The position numbers and the translations under genes were made by a program. Source: Epiperipatus broadwayi (lineage: Eukaryota; Onychophora; Udeonychophora; Euonychophora; Peripatidae). From it: a stretch of 64,000 nucleotides of DNA. The notes below the pieces were generated by a model that was given only the letters and a program-made list of their open reading frames with translations, had not been told where the DNA came from and searched no databases. The stretch lies in the NCBI GenBank assembly GCA_028023455.1, contig JAQFVV010000021.1:1056001-1120000 (forward strand). Reading direction: 5' to 3'. Of this stretch, positions 34,740 to 46,195 are shown piece by piece (within the stretch, counting starts at the first letter, position 1; the number at the start of each line of letters is the position of its first letter).

Positions 34740-35170
34740 ATCATCATTATTTTCAAACATTATGGATCCATTGCAGGATAAAGAACTCTGTTCAGTCCAA
34801 CATCTCTGATCTTTAACCGCTCTTCTCCACATCACCACAAAACACTTCCTTATTTCATCCATCGATCTCACACATGATCTCTTTCTAGGTCTTTTATAAT
34901 CTAAGCCAATAAACATCACATGTCCACCTCCTCTTATGCTTGCGTATAACTGTTGTTAAAACAGGCAAAACTCACTATGTGTGTGGCAATATATATAGTG
35001 AGTTTTGCCTCTTTTATAATCTCTTGGAATCCAGTTTAAGATTTCAATTATCCATCTAATATTATTTCTTCTAGCAATATGTCCAGCCCAACTCCACATC
35101 AGTCTTTCAATTCTTTCAATGATGTCAGTAACACTTGTTGGTTCTCTCACCCATGTATTTTGTTTTCAAT
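34740..35170 (-). pseudogene. RTE-type LINE 3' fragment, copy 2
   Basis: Minus strand: the ORF end IIERIERLMWSWAGHIARR (about 35,070-35,130), IEILNWIPRDYKR (about 35,020-35,060), and after an insertion KRPRKRSCVRSMDEIRK (about 34,845-34,895). It matches the tail of the RTE at 35,627-37,714. Only the last ~400 bp are present, consistent with 5' truncation. The short (ATG)n-like tail at 34,740-34,750 marks the 3' end. Confidence 0.75.
34890..35022. mobile_element. 107-bp insertion with 13-bp direct repeats and a perfect hairpin
   Basis: tcttttataatct is found at 34,890-34,902 and 35,010-35,022. The 107 bp between are absent from other RTE copies. The insert's right end is a perfect 15-bp stem (ggcaaaactcactat at 34,964-34,978 with its complement at 34,995-35,009) around a 16-nt loop. 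It matches no other repeat in the window. Confidence 0.65.
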
Positions 35171-35356
35171 CACTTCTTCTTACTCCTAATATAATCTCTT
35201 CCTACTTCATTGCGTGTAAAAAATATTTAATAAAAACAAATAAAAAAGTAAAAACTATATAAATTTTATACATACTTGTTTACACAGTATAAAAACAGTC
35301 ATATTTTTCATATGTCAAATCTTATGGGCTGAGTTTCAAATATGTAGTTTATCTCA

Positions 35357-35520
35357 CTAACGTGATAGCAGTGAAGTCACACTCTTTATCTTTCTTCTGT
35401 GAATTTGAACCTTAAAATCAAATAACGATTGTAATTCTGCCAAGCTTAAAAGATCATAAAGGGTTTCGTTGGTGAGATTAAACAAATATATGTGATTGTT
35501 TGAAAAGCTAGGTGCTGATT
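35357..35520 (-). CDS. Possible terminal exon of an unidentified gene
   Basis: The minus strand reads SAPSFSNNHIYLFNLTNE, then LYDLLSLAELQSLFDFKVQ and a basic end HRRKIKSVTSLLSR, to TAG at 35,357-35,359. Composition is balanced, unlike the low-complexity frames around it. A splice acceptor candidate (cccatcag) ends at 35,521. An in-frame stop lies shortly upstream, so if coding it must start at a splice site. The RTE at 35,627 would then sit in the preceding intron. I do not recognise the protein, and an old transposon remnant is the alternative. Confidence 0.35.
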
Positions 35521-35615
35521 CTGATGGGTATTCAGTACAAAACAAATCATCAATTTATGAATCACAGCTTTAAAAAGTTTGTGTTAGGATTACATGTTCT
35601 CTTGAAGTTTCTAAA

Positions 35616-37725
35616 GATATATGTGTCATCATCATCATCATTATCAACCATTATCAATCTACTTCAGGATGAAGGTCTCTCCAAGTTTAATCCATCTTCT
35701 CCAATCTTTAGCTTCTCTTCTCCACAACACCCCTGCACATTTTCTTATTTCATCCATCCATCTCACATGTGGTCTCTTTCTGGGTCTTTTGCAATCTCTT
35801 GGAATCCAGTTTAAAATTTCAATTGTCCATCTATTATCATCTCTTCTAGCAATATGTCCAGACCAACTCCATTTCAATCTTTTAATTTTTTTCAATAAGG
35901 TCAATAACACCTGTTTGTTGTCGTACCCATACATTGCGTTTTCGATCTCTTCTTGTTACTCCCAACATACATCTCTCCATACTCCTTTGAGTGGTCTGAA
36001 GTCTCTGTATTGCTCTTATATTAAGTGTCCAAGTCTCAGATCCATAAGTAAGAACTGGTAAAACACATTTGTTAAAAACCATCCTTTTCAAACACATAGG
36101 CATATTTCCTTTTAGTATCAAGTTATTTCTACCAAAAGCACTCCAACCAAGTTTAATTTCTATGATTAATTTTCTCCATTATGTTTCCATCTGTATTAAT
36201 AATCTGACCAAGGTATTTGTAACTGTTAACTTCTTCTAATTCTTCATAATCAATCTTTATTTTCATATTTTGAGCAAATCGATTAAACATTACTTTAGTC
36301 TTTTTAACATTTATCTTTAGTCCTACTTTTCTACTTTCATCTGCTAACTCCTGCAACATTTCCTGCAGCTCTGAAGCATTATTTGCAAAAACAACTACAT
36401 CATCTGCAAAATCTAAATGACTTAAATACTCTCCATTTACTTTCACTCCTTTAATTTCCCATTTTAATCCACAAAATACTTCTTGCAGCACTGCTGTAAA
36501 GAGTTTTGGAGATATGGAGTCACCTTGTCTTACACCTTTCTCAATGTTGATTTTTCCAGTATCATTATGTAATCTAATTGTTGCTGTTGCATTTTTATAA
36601 ATATTCTTTAAAATATGACAATATCCTGGATCTATACCTTGATGATCCAATGCTTTAATCACTGAAGAAATGTGTATAGAATCAAATGCCTTTTCATAAT
36701 CTACAAATCCAAAACATAATGACAGCTCATATTCATTTGTCCTTTCTATGACTTCTCTCAATACCTGGATATGATCTATTGTACTAAAACCACTTTTAAA
36801 TCCAGCTTGTTCTCTTGGTTGGTGGAAATCCAAATTTCTCTGTAGACGAGTTGTAATTATCTTGGTAAATATTTTATATAAAACTGATAAAAGGCTGATA
36901 GGTCTGTAATTTCTAATATCATCTTTATCACCTTTTTTAAATATTAATATTATTACTGCATTCTTCCAATCTTCCGGTACATCTTTATCATTTAGACATT
37001 TGGTATATAACTTTGCTAAAATTGTTTCTATTTCTTCACCTGCTTCTTTTAATATATCAATTATAATTCCATCATTTCCTGGAGCCTTTCCTTTCTTCAT
37101 ACACTTAATTGCATGTCTCACTTCTTCATTTAAAATTCTGGGCAATTCAGAAGATGTAATAGATATAGGAGGTACTTGTTCTTTATTACTATATAATTCT
37201 TGATAAAAATCTTCTACCAATTTCATAATGTCATCTCTCTTTTTAGTAATAATTCCATCTTTTTTTCTTATTGCAGATATAAATTTCCTACCAATATCAA
37301 AATGTTGTTTAACATTTTTGAGACTTTTATTTTCTTCTACAGCTTTCCTTGCTATTTCACAGTTATACTTTCTTATATCATTTTCAACTCTTTTCCATAC
37401 CATTTTACAAAATTCGAGATATTCAATTCTTTTTAATACATCATTTTTGTATATCTTCATATTCCTTCTTTTCTTCATAAATTCTCTAGTCTCAGTAGAA
37501 ATTTTATTAGTCAATTGCTGCTTTTTTCTACCAGCTATGATTGTTGCAGTTTTTAAAAGTGTATCAGTTATTTTCATATTAATTTCATTCAAATCTGAAT
37601 CATGTTCAAAATCTCCTAACACTTGAAACCTATTTGTAAGTTCTAATTTAATTTCATTAGAATGTTTCTGAAGATTAGGAATATCAACTGTAAATATTGT
37701 AAATATTTACAATTGATATATGTGT
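35616..37725 (-). mobile_element. RTE-type LINE, 5' truncated, with 11-bp target duplication
   Basis: gatatatgtgt flanks the element at 35,616-35,626 and 37,715-37,725. The 3' end on the minus strand is a short (ATG)n run (35,627-35,640), the simple-repeat tail typical of RTE. The 5' end lacks the endonuclease domain. The border at about 37,685-37,714 contains a small palindrome (gtaaatattgtaaatatttac), perhaps filler made at insertion. Confidence 0.88.
35659..37622 (-). pseudogene. RTE reverse transcriptase, two frameshifts
   Basis: The main frame (37,622-36,153, 489 codons) holds the RT domain: GKAPGNDGI (residues 178-186), NYRPISLL (238-245), VDYEKAFDS with catalytic Asp 308, [10 protein letters not shown] (363-372) and [12 protein letters not shown] with Asp 407 and 408, so all three catalytic Asp survive. 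A one-base insertion near 36,160 shifts to the frame 36,121-35,882 (LPVLTYGSETWTL). Another at a run of A near 35,895 shifts to 35,934-35,659 (WSWSGHIARR, RWTIEILNW, HVRWMDEIRK), which is the RTE C-terminal tail. Copy 3 at 39.1 kb lacks the first shift, so it arose in this copy. The protein would copy its RNA at nicked DNA, but this copy lacks the endonuclease. Confidence 0.88.
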
Positions 37726-38320
37726 ATTATGTGATAAGTATTTAGAAAAGACTAAAACGCATTGAATAGAAGATGTGATTGGGGGAAAAAACATTTCAAT
37801 AAACAACAATCTATTGCATCAAGAAACAAATGATACATTGGATAGAGAGGAATCAAATCATTTATAATAGAAATGCAACATCACTGTAGATTTTTTTTTA
37901 ACTTGGCAAAATTACTATCATCATTAATTTTGTATTTAGTGATTATTTCAAATTTCTAATCCAAAGCACTAATGTTGTCATTGTGATCACAACACCACTA
38001 ATAATGACTCTTCCTAATATAGACACTAATGCAGAAAAAAATCCACAAACTTAACATGCTTTAGCTATTGTACCTTTTCATTTTTAGCTATGGATTTTAG
38101 TATCCATTCAAAGCTTTGAACCAAAATGTGGATGTGATTTACCTACTTTACTCGCATATGTGTATTACCCTGATGATAGTAACTAAGAACTAACTTCTGA
38201 CAGAAATGAGAATAAGTAGATTGCATTCTAAAGAAAGTAGATTTTCATATGCTTACCCCCATAATTATCAATCCTTAGAAGTAAAACAAACTATAAACAG
38301 TAGGCTACGCATGATGACAT
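37726..38320. other. Gene-free AT-rich stretch
   Basis: Nothing recognisable. Confidence 0.45.
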
Positions 38321-38523
38321 TCATATCTGTTTATTTTCAACTATTATTAATTTACTGCTGAATAAAGATCTCTCCAAGTTAAGTCCAGTTTGTCTAATAT
38401 CTAGCCTTCCTTCTCCACAGTTACCAACAAATGTTCTTATTTTATTCATCCTTCTCACATATGGTTGCTTTCTAAATATTTTACATTCTTTTAGGATCCA
38501 ATTCAAAGTATGAACAGTCCACC

Positions 38524-38797
<274 letters not shown>

Positions 38798-39828
38798 TTT
38801 AATAATACATCCATCCCTTCTCCATTTCAGTCTCTTAATTCTGTCAACCAGCTCAGTAATATCTGTTTGTCCTATAACCCATGTATTTCATTTTTATTAT
38901 CTTCTTGTTATTAATAACATACATGCTTCTATACTTGTTGAGAGATCTGACATCTCTGTATTACTCTGCTATTAAGTGTTACAATTTCAGATCCATAAAT
39001 AAGAACTGGTAAAATGCATCTATTAAACAACATCTTTTTTAAATATATAGACATATTTTCTTTTACTATTAAATTGTTTCTTCCAATAGCACTATATTCA
39101 AGTTTAATTCTATGATTAATTTTATGCATTATGTTTTTGTGTGTATTTACAGTCTGGCCAAGGTATTTTGGCTGCTCATCATTATCAGTCTTTTATTTTC
39201 TTTTTCTGATAAAATCAATTGAATATTACTTTAATCTTTTTAGCATTTATCTGTAGTTTTACTTGCTTAATTTCATTTGATAACTTTGAAAACAATTTTT
39301 CAATTTTTTCATCTGCTTCTTTTAAGATATCATTTATAATTCCATCATTTCCTGGAGCTTTCCTCTTTTTATACATCTAATTGCATGTCTCATTTTTTTA
39401 TTTAAAATCTTGGACAATTTTAATATCAAATCTGCAGGGGATACTTTGCTTTCATGGTCTTTATTACTATATAATTCTTTATAGAGCTCTTCGATACATT
39501 TTATGATGTCATCTCTTTTTATTAATAGTTCCATCTTTTTTGTTGTTGTATAAAAAAATTTCTTCCAAAACAAAATTATCTTGTTACATTTTTGAGATTT
39601 TTATCATTGATATTATAGCTTTCCTTAATTCACAATTATATTTTCATATATCATTATAAACTCTTTTCTGCCCCATTTTATAAAACTCTAACTCACTTCT
39701 TATTAAATCACTAAATATCACATGATCACCATTCTTTATTCTTACACAACTGCACCATTCAGGGCAAGGCAAAGTAGTCAATGGATGCAGGAGGATTTGT
39801 GCATAAAATCTGTATCCAGTGCCTACTT

Positions 39829-39890
39829 ATCTAATATCCCCAGATTTGTTTCCAGCTTGTGGTTTTCATCAGTTAAGAGCCTTGGATCTG
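39829..39890 (-). ncRNA. Hammerhead ribozyme, family B left arm, core intact
   Basis: The minus strand reads ccaaggctcttaa, CTGATGA, AAACCACAAGCTG, GAAA, CAAA, UC, tggggatatt. The core boxes and UC are intact, but two changes in the inner stem I (ttaa, caaa) weaken the fold. Confidence 0.65.
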
Positions 39891-40156
39891 AGAGCACTGC
39901 ACCTAGATCTTAGGATCTAATGCAACTCTCCAGCCGCCATCTTTTATCTTATCAGCTAACGATAAAGCATTAAGTCCAAAAAGTATGATTGTTGAACTGA
40001 GTTCCGATCTATATGAATATACAAGCTGATGATCTTGAATTGGAAACATTATAGTGTTTTTATTTTGAACTCAAAGCTTTATAGTTAGCTAATAATGTAA
40101 AAGGTGGCTGATGGAGGGTTGCATTAGATCCTAAGATCTAGATGCAGTGCTCTCAG

Positions 40157-40213
40157 ATCCAAGGCTCCTGATTGATGAAGTCCACAAGCCAGAAACTAGT
40201 CTGGGAATATTGG
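40157..40213 (+). ncRNA. Hammerhead-like, family B right arm, core mutated
   Basis: ccaaggctcctga, TTGATGA, AGTCCACAAGCCA, GAAA, CTAG, UC, tgggaatattgg. Stem I (CCAA/TTGG and TCCT/GGGA-type pairs) is kept. The first core base is T instead of C. Confidence 0.65.
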
Positions 40214-40504
40214 ACGAGTAAGCACTAGATAGGGACTCTATGCACAAATCTTTCTGAATCCATTGATTATTCTGACTTGTACTGAGTGGCACTACTATAT
40301 GAAGAGTTATTATATTTAATTCTTCTTAATAAATCACTTTAAAAAAATTTCACATTCCCTCTTTTTTCATAGATCATCTTGTTTCAATAAAAAACTTACA
40401 GTAAATGGTTTTTTTTTTTTTTTAATTTTAATATGAGCTATTTTTATCATAGTATCTGTTATTTTATTGTTGATTTTATTAAAGTCTGAACCATTTTCAA
40501 AATC

Positions 40505-40955
40505 TATTAATATTTTTTTTAAAATAAAAAAACCTTTATTAACACTAACTATTTACAATTTATACAAGTAATTAAACAAACGATAAATATACTACAGTTT
40601 TGTATACCAAAACCCAAAGAATTTGATATATTCAACTATTAAGACAAAAAGGCTGCAGTCAATTAACTAGTTATCTTCAACTCAAGAAGATTGACTTGTA
40701 TCACTGTAATAGAAGAAGACTCTAAGACATTAAACTCAAATGAGCAAAGCATGTAACAAAATGACTGATTAGCCCAAGGAATAAGCCACCCATAAGAATT
40801 AAACTTTTATTCAAGACAAATGTTTATCTGATCATCTCACATAGAATTATTCCAGGACCACCACATATTCAATTCATCATCTTTTTTGGCAAGTATCTCA
40901 GACGTTGATTGAAATGAGTTTCCCAATCACTATAGAGTTTTCTCAGTAATTTTTA
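40505..40955 (-). mobile_element. LINE- or SINE-like insert with poly-A tail in RTE copy 3
   Basis: It is absent from RTE copy 1, where tcaaaatct runs directly on to gtaagttctaa. The insert starts on the plus strand with an oligo-T run (40,505-40,520), a poly-A tail on the minus strand. Its layout resembles the 3' UTR of the L1-like fragment at 3,648 (ttattaa, then an aagta block), but similarity is weak. No coding frame. Confidence 0.5.
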
Positions 40956-41569
40956 AGTTCTAATTTAAATTTATTAGAGTGTTTTTGAAGATTAGGAATA
41001 TCGAGTAAATAATATTTTAAAATTTCATCTCTAGTTTTGTATTAATAGTCATCATATATTTCATTAATTAGTGATCACTTCCTATCTTAAATTTACTAAA
41101 AACATTACAATCCAGAAATATATTTTTTCTATTAGTCAAAACTTAATCCAACTCTGCTATATCTTCTTTTGGATATTCTATTATATTATTTGTACTTTTA
41201 ATTTTTATAATCAGTGCATCAATATATCTTATAAACTCAGATTAACATTGGAACTTTATTTAAGCTACTAATAAGTTGATACCTAAACAGATGGCTAATT
41301 AATTTGTTGTAACCTGACTAGCCAGAAAAAACACATCTTCATTCTACCAGTTGATTAAAAAAAAAATTCAAGATTCATTATGAATTCTAGTTCATGATAT
41401 TGCAGTTAGAAGTATTATCAACTATATGGCAAGTCCTTGTTTGAACAACTGTCAGCCCAAATATAATCCTGTACTGTCAAAAATTTGTTTATTTAATCAA
41501 AAGTCAAAGTCAGAATAGTTTACTTATTGGGAAATGATTATTGTTTGTTTGGATTGCATTTATTAATGA

Positions 41570-41790
41570 ATCCAGGTTCATATCATCATCAACATCATTA
41601 TTTTTGACAATTATTGATCCAGTGCAGAATGAAGGTCTTTCTATGTTCAGTCCATCTTTTCTGATCTATATAGTCTCTTCTTCTCCACATCACCACTTCC
41701 TTATTTCATCTATCCATCTCACATGTGGTCTCTTTCTAGATCTTTTACAATCTCTTGAAATCCAGTTTAAAATTTCACTATGTATAGTGC
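41570..41790 (-). pseudogene. RTE 3' tail fragment, copy 4
   Basis: It has the same tail as copies 1 and 2: tcatcatcaacatcatt (simple tail), gaaggtctttctatgttcag, ctcacatgtggtctctttc and tctcttgaaatccag, in minus orientation. Only about 200 bp are present. Confidence 0.7.
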
Positions 41791-42560
41791 ACTGGTAATG
41801 AGGTAGATTCTAGAGTTCAAAATTTATAGATTATGCCTGTCATTTGCGGAGTTTGGATCTCTTATAAACCCCAGCAACAACCCATTCAATTATTTATCAG
41901 AACAGACATAAAAAATATATATAAGCACGTGATTAATTGTTTAGGGGTCATGTGACTTAGAAGCGAATTGGTGGGCATTATTTTTTAACATTCTTCAATT
42001 AATGAATTCATATCTTCATTAGTAGGATAATTTATACAGTTTAGTTGGGACGAACGTTGATGTAAAAGCTTATTAACGAGCACAAGCCGTTTTAGGATCG
42101 CGTGGTAAGTAATGAATCTAAACAAACTTTAAAATTGCTTGTTAAAATTTGTGCATTATATTATATGAAAAAAAAAAAAAGATTTTCTTTTATAATTTTC
42201 ATAAACGCTTTAATTATATGAAAAAGTCTGTATTTGACAGTACAAATTTTTTGAAAGCGATTTTTAATTTTATTTATGATTATCTTATTTTGAACTTTTT
42301 ATCATTATTTCAACAAGAAAATAAAGCCTTAAATGTATTTCATTGTTTTTTTCTTGATAAAAAAAAAAATAGACGCTGTTTTTTCATTTCTAGGTTGTTT
42401 ATTAATTTTTTTTAAAAGCATTATAAAATTAAAATTGATAATGATTTTCTTTTTAATGTGACTAGTGGTTTTTTAATTCTAAAAAAAAAATTGAAAATAT
42501 ATATATATATATTGTTATAAATATAAAGAAATCGTATATACATATTTTAAGTTAGGATAG
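41791..42560. other. Gene-free AT-rich stretch
   Basis: Nothing recognised. A slightly GC-richer patch near 42,045-42,110 has no open frame of note. Confidence 0.4.
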
Positions 42561-42563
42561 CAT

Positions 42564-42731
42564 ATGGCGTACACAGCCCTAAGCTGGCTATATCTATTAT
42601 TGATTTTTTATATTGATATACTTCTTAAACACACGTTGACTTCGAATTCGGATGAAAAGGTACACATTAATAAATATAAATTAATTAATTGCACTGAGCC
42701 AATTTTTGGCAAAACATTACCAGAATTATAA
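42564..42731 (+). CDS. Short ORF with signal-peptide-like start, uncertain
   Basis: ATG at 42,564 opens a 55-codon frame: MAYTALSWLYLLLIFYIDI (hydrophobic, like a signal or anchor segment), then the polar region TSNSDEKVHINKYK and CTEPIFGKTLPEL before TAA at 42,729. It could be a small secreted peptide or a first exon. Chance is also plausible because the antisense strand (42,802-42,608) is open too. No family recognised. Confidence 0.2.
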   Translation: MAYTALSWLYLLLIFYIDILLKHTLTSNSDEKVHINKYKLINCTEPIFGKTLPEL

Positions 42732-42849
42732 TGCTGAATAAAGTTACGCAGTATAGGTGAGTTTATATAATTAAAATGATGTAATATGCAAATGAGGCAC
42801 AATGTTCAAATAAGGCAATTAGATATTCTATTTTTTGAGCAATGAAATA

Positions 42850-43667
42850 CATGCATCCTTTCCGAGCAAATTGTTCTAACATTTGATGGACAAAACATGT
42901 GACCCATGGACATTTTTGATCAAGAAAGATCAATTTGTATTCAAACTTTTGCTTAGAATTATTGTACGAATATTGTGTTGGTCAATTCTCATGAATCTAT
43001 TTGCATGATATTTCCCATAATACACAGCTACAACCCAAATAAGAACAATCAATTTTATAGCCTACCTGAAAAGCATGTTTCACAAATATCTTGTCTTTAG
43101 TATTATTCAACAAATTGTTAAGAGAAGACTGTGATCCACAAGCACAAATGTTCCTAAAGTTATTTGAAATATGAGAGACATAAGGAAGGCTTATCCATAC
43201 TTTAGGTATTACTTTTATTTACATTGATGTAAAATTTCCCAACTGTTGTATCTAGGTTTGTTTTTTCTATCTGCCTCATATTTTCTTAAATTTTTGTTTC
43301 TATATAAGAAACATTTGAAGTTGGTCAGTTTGTGTTTTACTGGGACTTTTGACATAGGATGAATGGCTTCCTTAATGTGCAAAAGTTTTATCTTCATTTT
43401 AAAGTTGAGTTCATTTTTATTTTTTTGGATATATATGTCCAGAAAATTGGTCCCATGATTGCTGTCTTCTACTTCAATGGTCCATTTAAGAGGCAATATA
43501 TTTTCAAGTTCAAGCCATTCATAGCTGATCTGATCCTCGATAGCAAAAATGTGATCTACATGCATATAAATATTGTTAAATGAAGGGCCTATATATTTCG
43601 GCAAGACATTATTTTCAAACTTAGACAGAACAATCTTATAAACAATATCATTTTGGGGTAGCTCCAT
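42850..43667 (-). pseudogene. Penelope-like RT C-terminus, linker and GIY-YIG remnant
   Basis: The open frame 43,667-43,215 (150 residues) contains IYMHVDHIFAIEDQ, the RT metal-binding box, normally YVDD but here HVDH, then LPLKWTIEVED and NFLDIYIQKN, the usual thumb sequence. After a frame change, VWISLPYVSHISNNF (about 43,160-43,205) is the linker and KIDCSYLGCSC (about 43,030-43,065) is the Cys-bearing start of GIY-YIG. The order RT, linker, GIY-YIG fits PLE. Loss of both catalytic Asp and later stops mean it is inactive. It differs from the 12.6-kb PLE, so at least two PLE lineages occur here. Confidence 0.6.
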
Positions 43668-43749
43668 TGGTCAACTGCTCTCCATTTTATAAAATTAATT
43701 CTTGGCTACTGCCACAATTTGCTACCAATCTATTCTAAGACTTACACAG

Positions 43750-44130
43750 AAGCCAATCTCTCCATATAGTAGCAATACTCACTGCAAGCCAGAGTAATCA
43801 ATGGATGCAGGAAGGTTTATGCATCCCTGTCTAGTGCTGACTCATCCAATAACCCCAGACTAGTTTCTAGCTTGTGGTTTTCATCAGTGAGGAGCCTTAA
43901 ATCTGAGAGCATTACACCTAGATCTTAGAATCTAATGCAACCCTCCAGCAGCCATATTCTACCCTATTAGCTAACTATAAAGCATTAAATCCAAAATGAA
44001 AACACAATAATGTTTTCAATTCAAACTCATTAGCTTGTATGGTCAAATAGATCTGAACTTAGTTCAGCATCTATATTTTTTGGTATCTTTATTTCCTGCA
44101 TTCATTGATTACTCTGGCTTGCAATGAAGC
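43750..44130. mobile_element. Family B foldback element, right arm mostly lost
   Basis: The left arm (43,755-43,975) is complete, from tccatatagtagcaatac to the aaccctccagcagccat block. On the right only the outermost piece remains (about 44,090-44,135, cattgattactctggcttg), with ggtgatcatgtaac near 44,172. Confidence 0.7.
43846..43901 (-). ncRNA. Type-I hammerhead ribozyme, family B, core intact
   Basis: The minus strand reads aaggctcctca, CTGATGA, AAACCACAAGCTA, GAAA, CTAG, UC, tggggttattgg. CCTCA/TGGGG pairs as inner stem I. Stem II is short (AGC/GCT-type pairs with an A-A mismatch beside the core). Stem III is only CTAG, which is self-complementary, so pairing between two RNAs may be needed. 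Confidence 0.7.
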
Positions 44131-44179
44131 TATTGCACAGACAGTTTTGCCTCTGCTTAAACATAAAAAATGGTGATCA

Positions 44180-45130
44180 TGTAACATTTAGTGGCATTTT
44201 AAGACTTCTATAATAAACTTTTTTTGTATGGATTGTAGGTAATTTGCTGTAAGGTGTCTTGAATGATGTTAATGGATAAATCATAAGACACTGAACTGTA
44301 CATTTTTTTATCTGTAATGAGGCTAGTATGTGCTTCTTCTTCTTATTTTTTTTTAAAATTTTATCCTTGCACTCAAAAGATGATTTGATTGTATGTGTTT
44401 CAAATCCAATGTCTAACATCAACCAATAAGCTATTTTCTTTATTGCTTTGCATAATATGCCCCACTGAAATCTTCATGAGTTTGAACAGCTGGATTTCTT
44501 TGGGCAGCTTGACATTAGTAAAAATGCATAAATGGTAAAGCCACTGAGGGGTAAATTGCTAAGTATTCTGAACATGTATTGTATGTTACAAAGTATCCTC
44601 AATATTGTCAACACAAATTTATCCTTAACATATTTTGTACTATATGTGTTAATCTTTTAAAATTGCAACTGTAATTTGCATCTTAGGTTTTGAATATAAT
44701 ATTTTACTCTTGATGGTATAAAAATAGTGTTATTAGATGTTTTAAAAGAACATAAAAGTTATGTATGTGTCTCAACTGATGTCTTTTGTAAAATAAACTA
44801 TCATAAAATTGAGGTCGCCTAATGAAAGACTGGTATGATTGAACATGAACAAGACATGTTTTAAAAATAGACTCAATAAATCCTAGTAATCCCTAGGATT
44901 TTATTAGACTAAAACATATAATAATTAGGAACAGCATTAAACCAGAAAAGCAGTCCACAGGCTAGCAAAGCAGTATTGCATTTTAATTTCATAAATATAT
45001 AAAGTAATCCCACATATATTGATTTATTAAATATTGTAAAGTTTATTCCAGAGTATTTTTATTATTATATTTACTTTATCTGATTTTACATATTTTAAAT
45101 TATATATGCTATTGTAAAATAACATATTAA
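44180..45130. other. Gene-free AT-rich stretch
   Basis: Nothing recognisable on either strand. Confidence 0.45.
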
Positions 45131-45140
45131 AAAATATGTA

Positions 45141-45200
45141 TATTTACTGGTAATTATGCATACTTACCAGTAATTATGCATATTTACCAGTAATTATGCA
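45141..45200. repeat. Three tandem 20-bp repeats
   Basis: tatttaccagtaattatgca repeated three times with one to three changes per unit. Confidence 0.85.
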
Positions 45201-45204
45201 TACT

Positions 45205-46195
45205 TATCAACAAGTGTGATAAGTTTGATAAATAATGATTACATTTGATTAATTTATTATATTTACTGACAATTATGAACAATAAATTTTGCATTTTGTT
45301 TTGATAAGTATGATAAATATCTGATCAATTATAATGCTTAATGAAATTTTTTAAATTTGTTTTTTTGTCTCATACACTTGTAATAAATATATTAAAATAT
45401 TTTAACTTGTCCTTTACATTTTTATAAATGTGTACAACGATAATAGCTAGCATTAAAGATCGTTTTTATGAAAATTTGTGTAGTTCGGTGCAAAATAAAA
45501 ACTAAGATGATAGACTTTTATTAATGGAAAAATATAAGGAATTACTAATGAAATTTAAGGAAAATAAACAAAAAGTAAAATCCTAAAAATTATCAATGTT
45601 TAAAGCATTATTACGTGGTGAAAGTAGGTAATAAATAGGGGAAGTTAAGTTTTCCAGTAACTGACAAATCAACAAGAATTCTTTACTATGTCCAAACAGA
45701 AGATATTTTTGAAATTATCAATGCAACATATTTGATGATAGGCCATTGTGGAAGAAATAAAATGGTGAAGGAATTACAAAAAAAGGAAAAAAAAACATTA
45801 TTTTTGAAAAAAAATATGATTTATTTAAAATTATGTCAAGTAAGTCAAAAAAATGTAAATTTCTAAAAAAAGTTTGGTTGAATGGCCAATTATTTTTAAA
45901 GAAAATAATTCTAGATGCCAAGTTGATGTAAACATTCTGTATTGATATCAAGTGGATATTGAGCTATTTTTTGGTAAAAGATAAAATAAAGATGGGAAGA
46001 CATTCAAACTTTCACTACTCATAATTTGATGAGTCTGTTGTGACTGCCTTCTCTTTGGTGCTTATTAGTGAAAAATTATTGGGGCAATCTTTTACCTTGC
46101 AATTGCTGTGTTTGTTTTTTAAATCTTAATATCATTTTCTTCAATACATAAAATATAATTACATTTTTTATTCAGATGATTAGAACACAATTTTG
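45205..46195. other. Gene-free AT-rich stretch
   Basis: Nothing recognisable. Confidence 0.45.

Larger units (their letters stand above)
39697..40338. mobile_element. Family B foldback element with 16-bp target duplication
   Basis: ttcttattaaatcact (39,697-39,712) and ttcttaataaatcact (40,323-40,338) differ at one base and both match RTE sequence, so 39,713-40,322 (610 bp) is an insertion. It has two ~240-bp inverted arms, each with a hammerhead module pointing outward (minus on the left, plus on the right), and a unique centre of about 90 bp. There is no ORF. A 16-bp duplication is the size made by LINE or PLE machinery, not by MITE transposases. Confidence 0.8.

Noticed and set aside
35512-36061. 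Plus-strand frames over the RTE
   Set aside because: Antisense of the RTE C-terminus; no family signature.
37000-37626. Plus-strand frames (67-132 codons)
   Set aside because: Antisense of the RTE reverse transcriptase.
42608-42802. Minus-strand frame opposite the 42.56-kb small ORF
   Set aside because: No splice signals or known motif. Listed only as a reason to doubt the plus-strand ORF.
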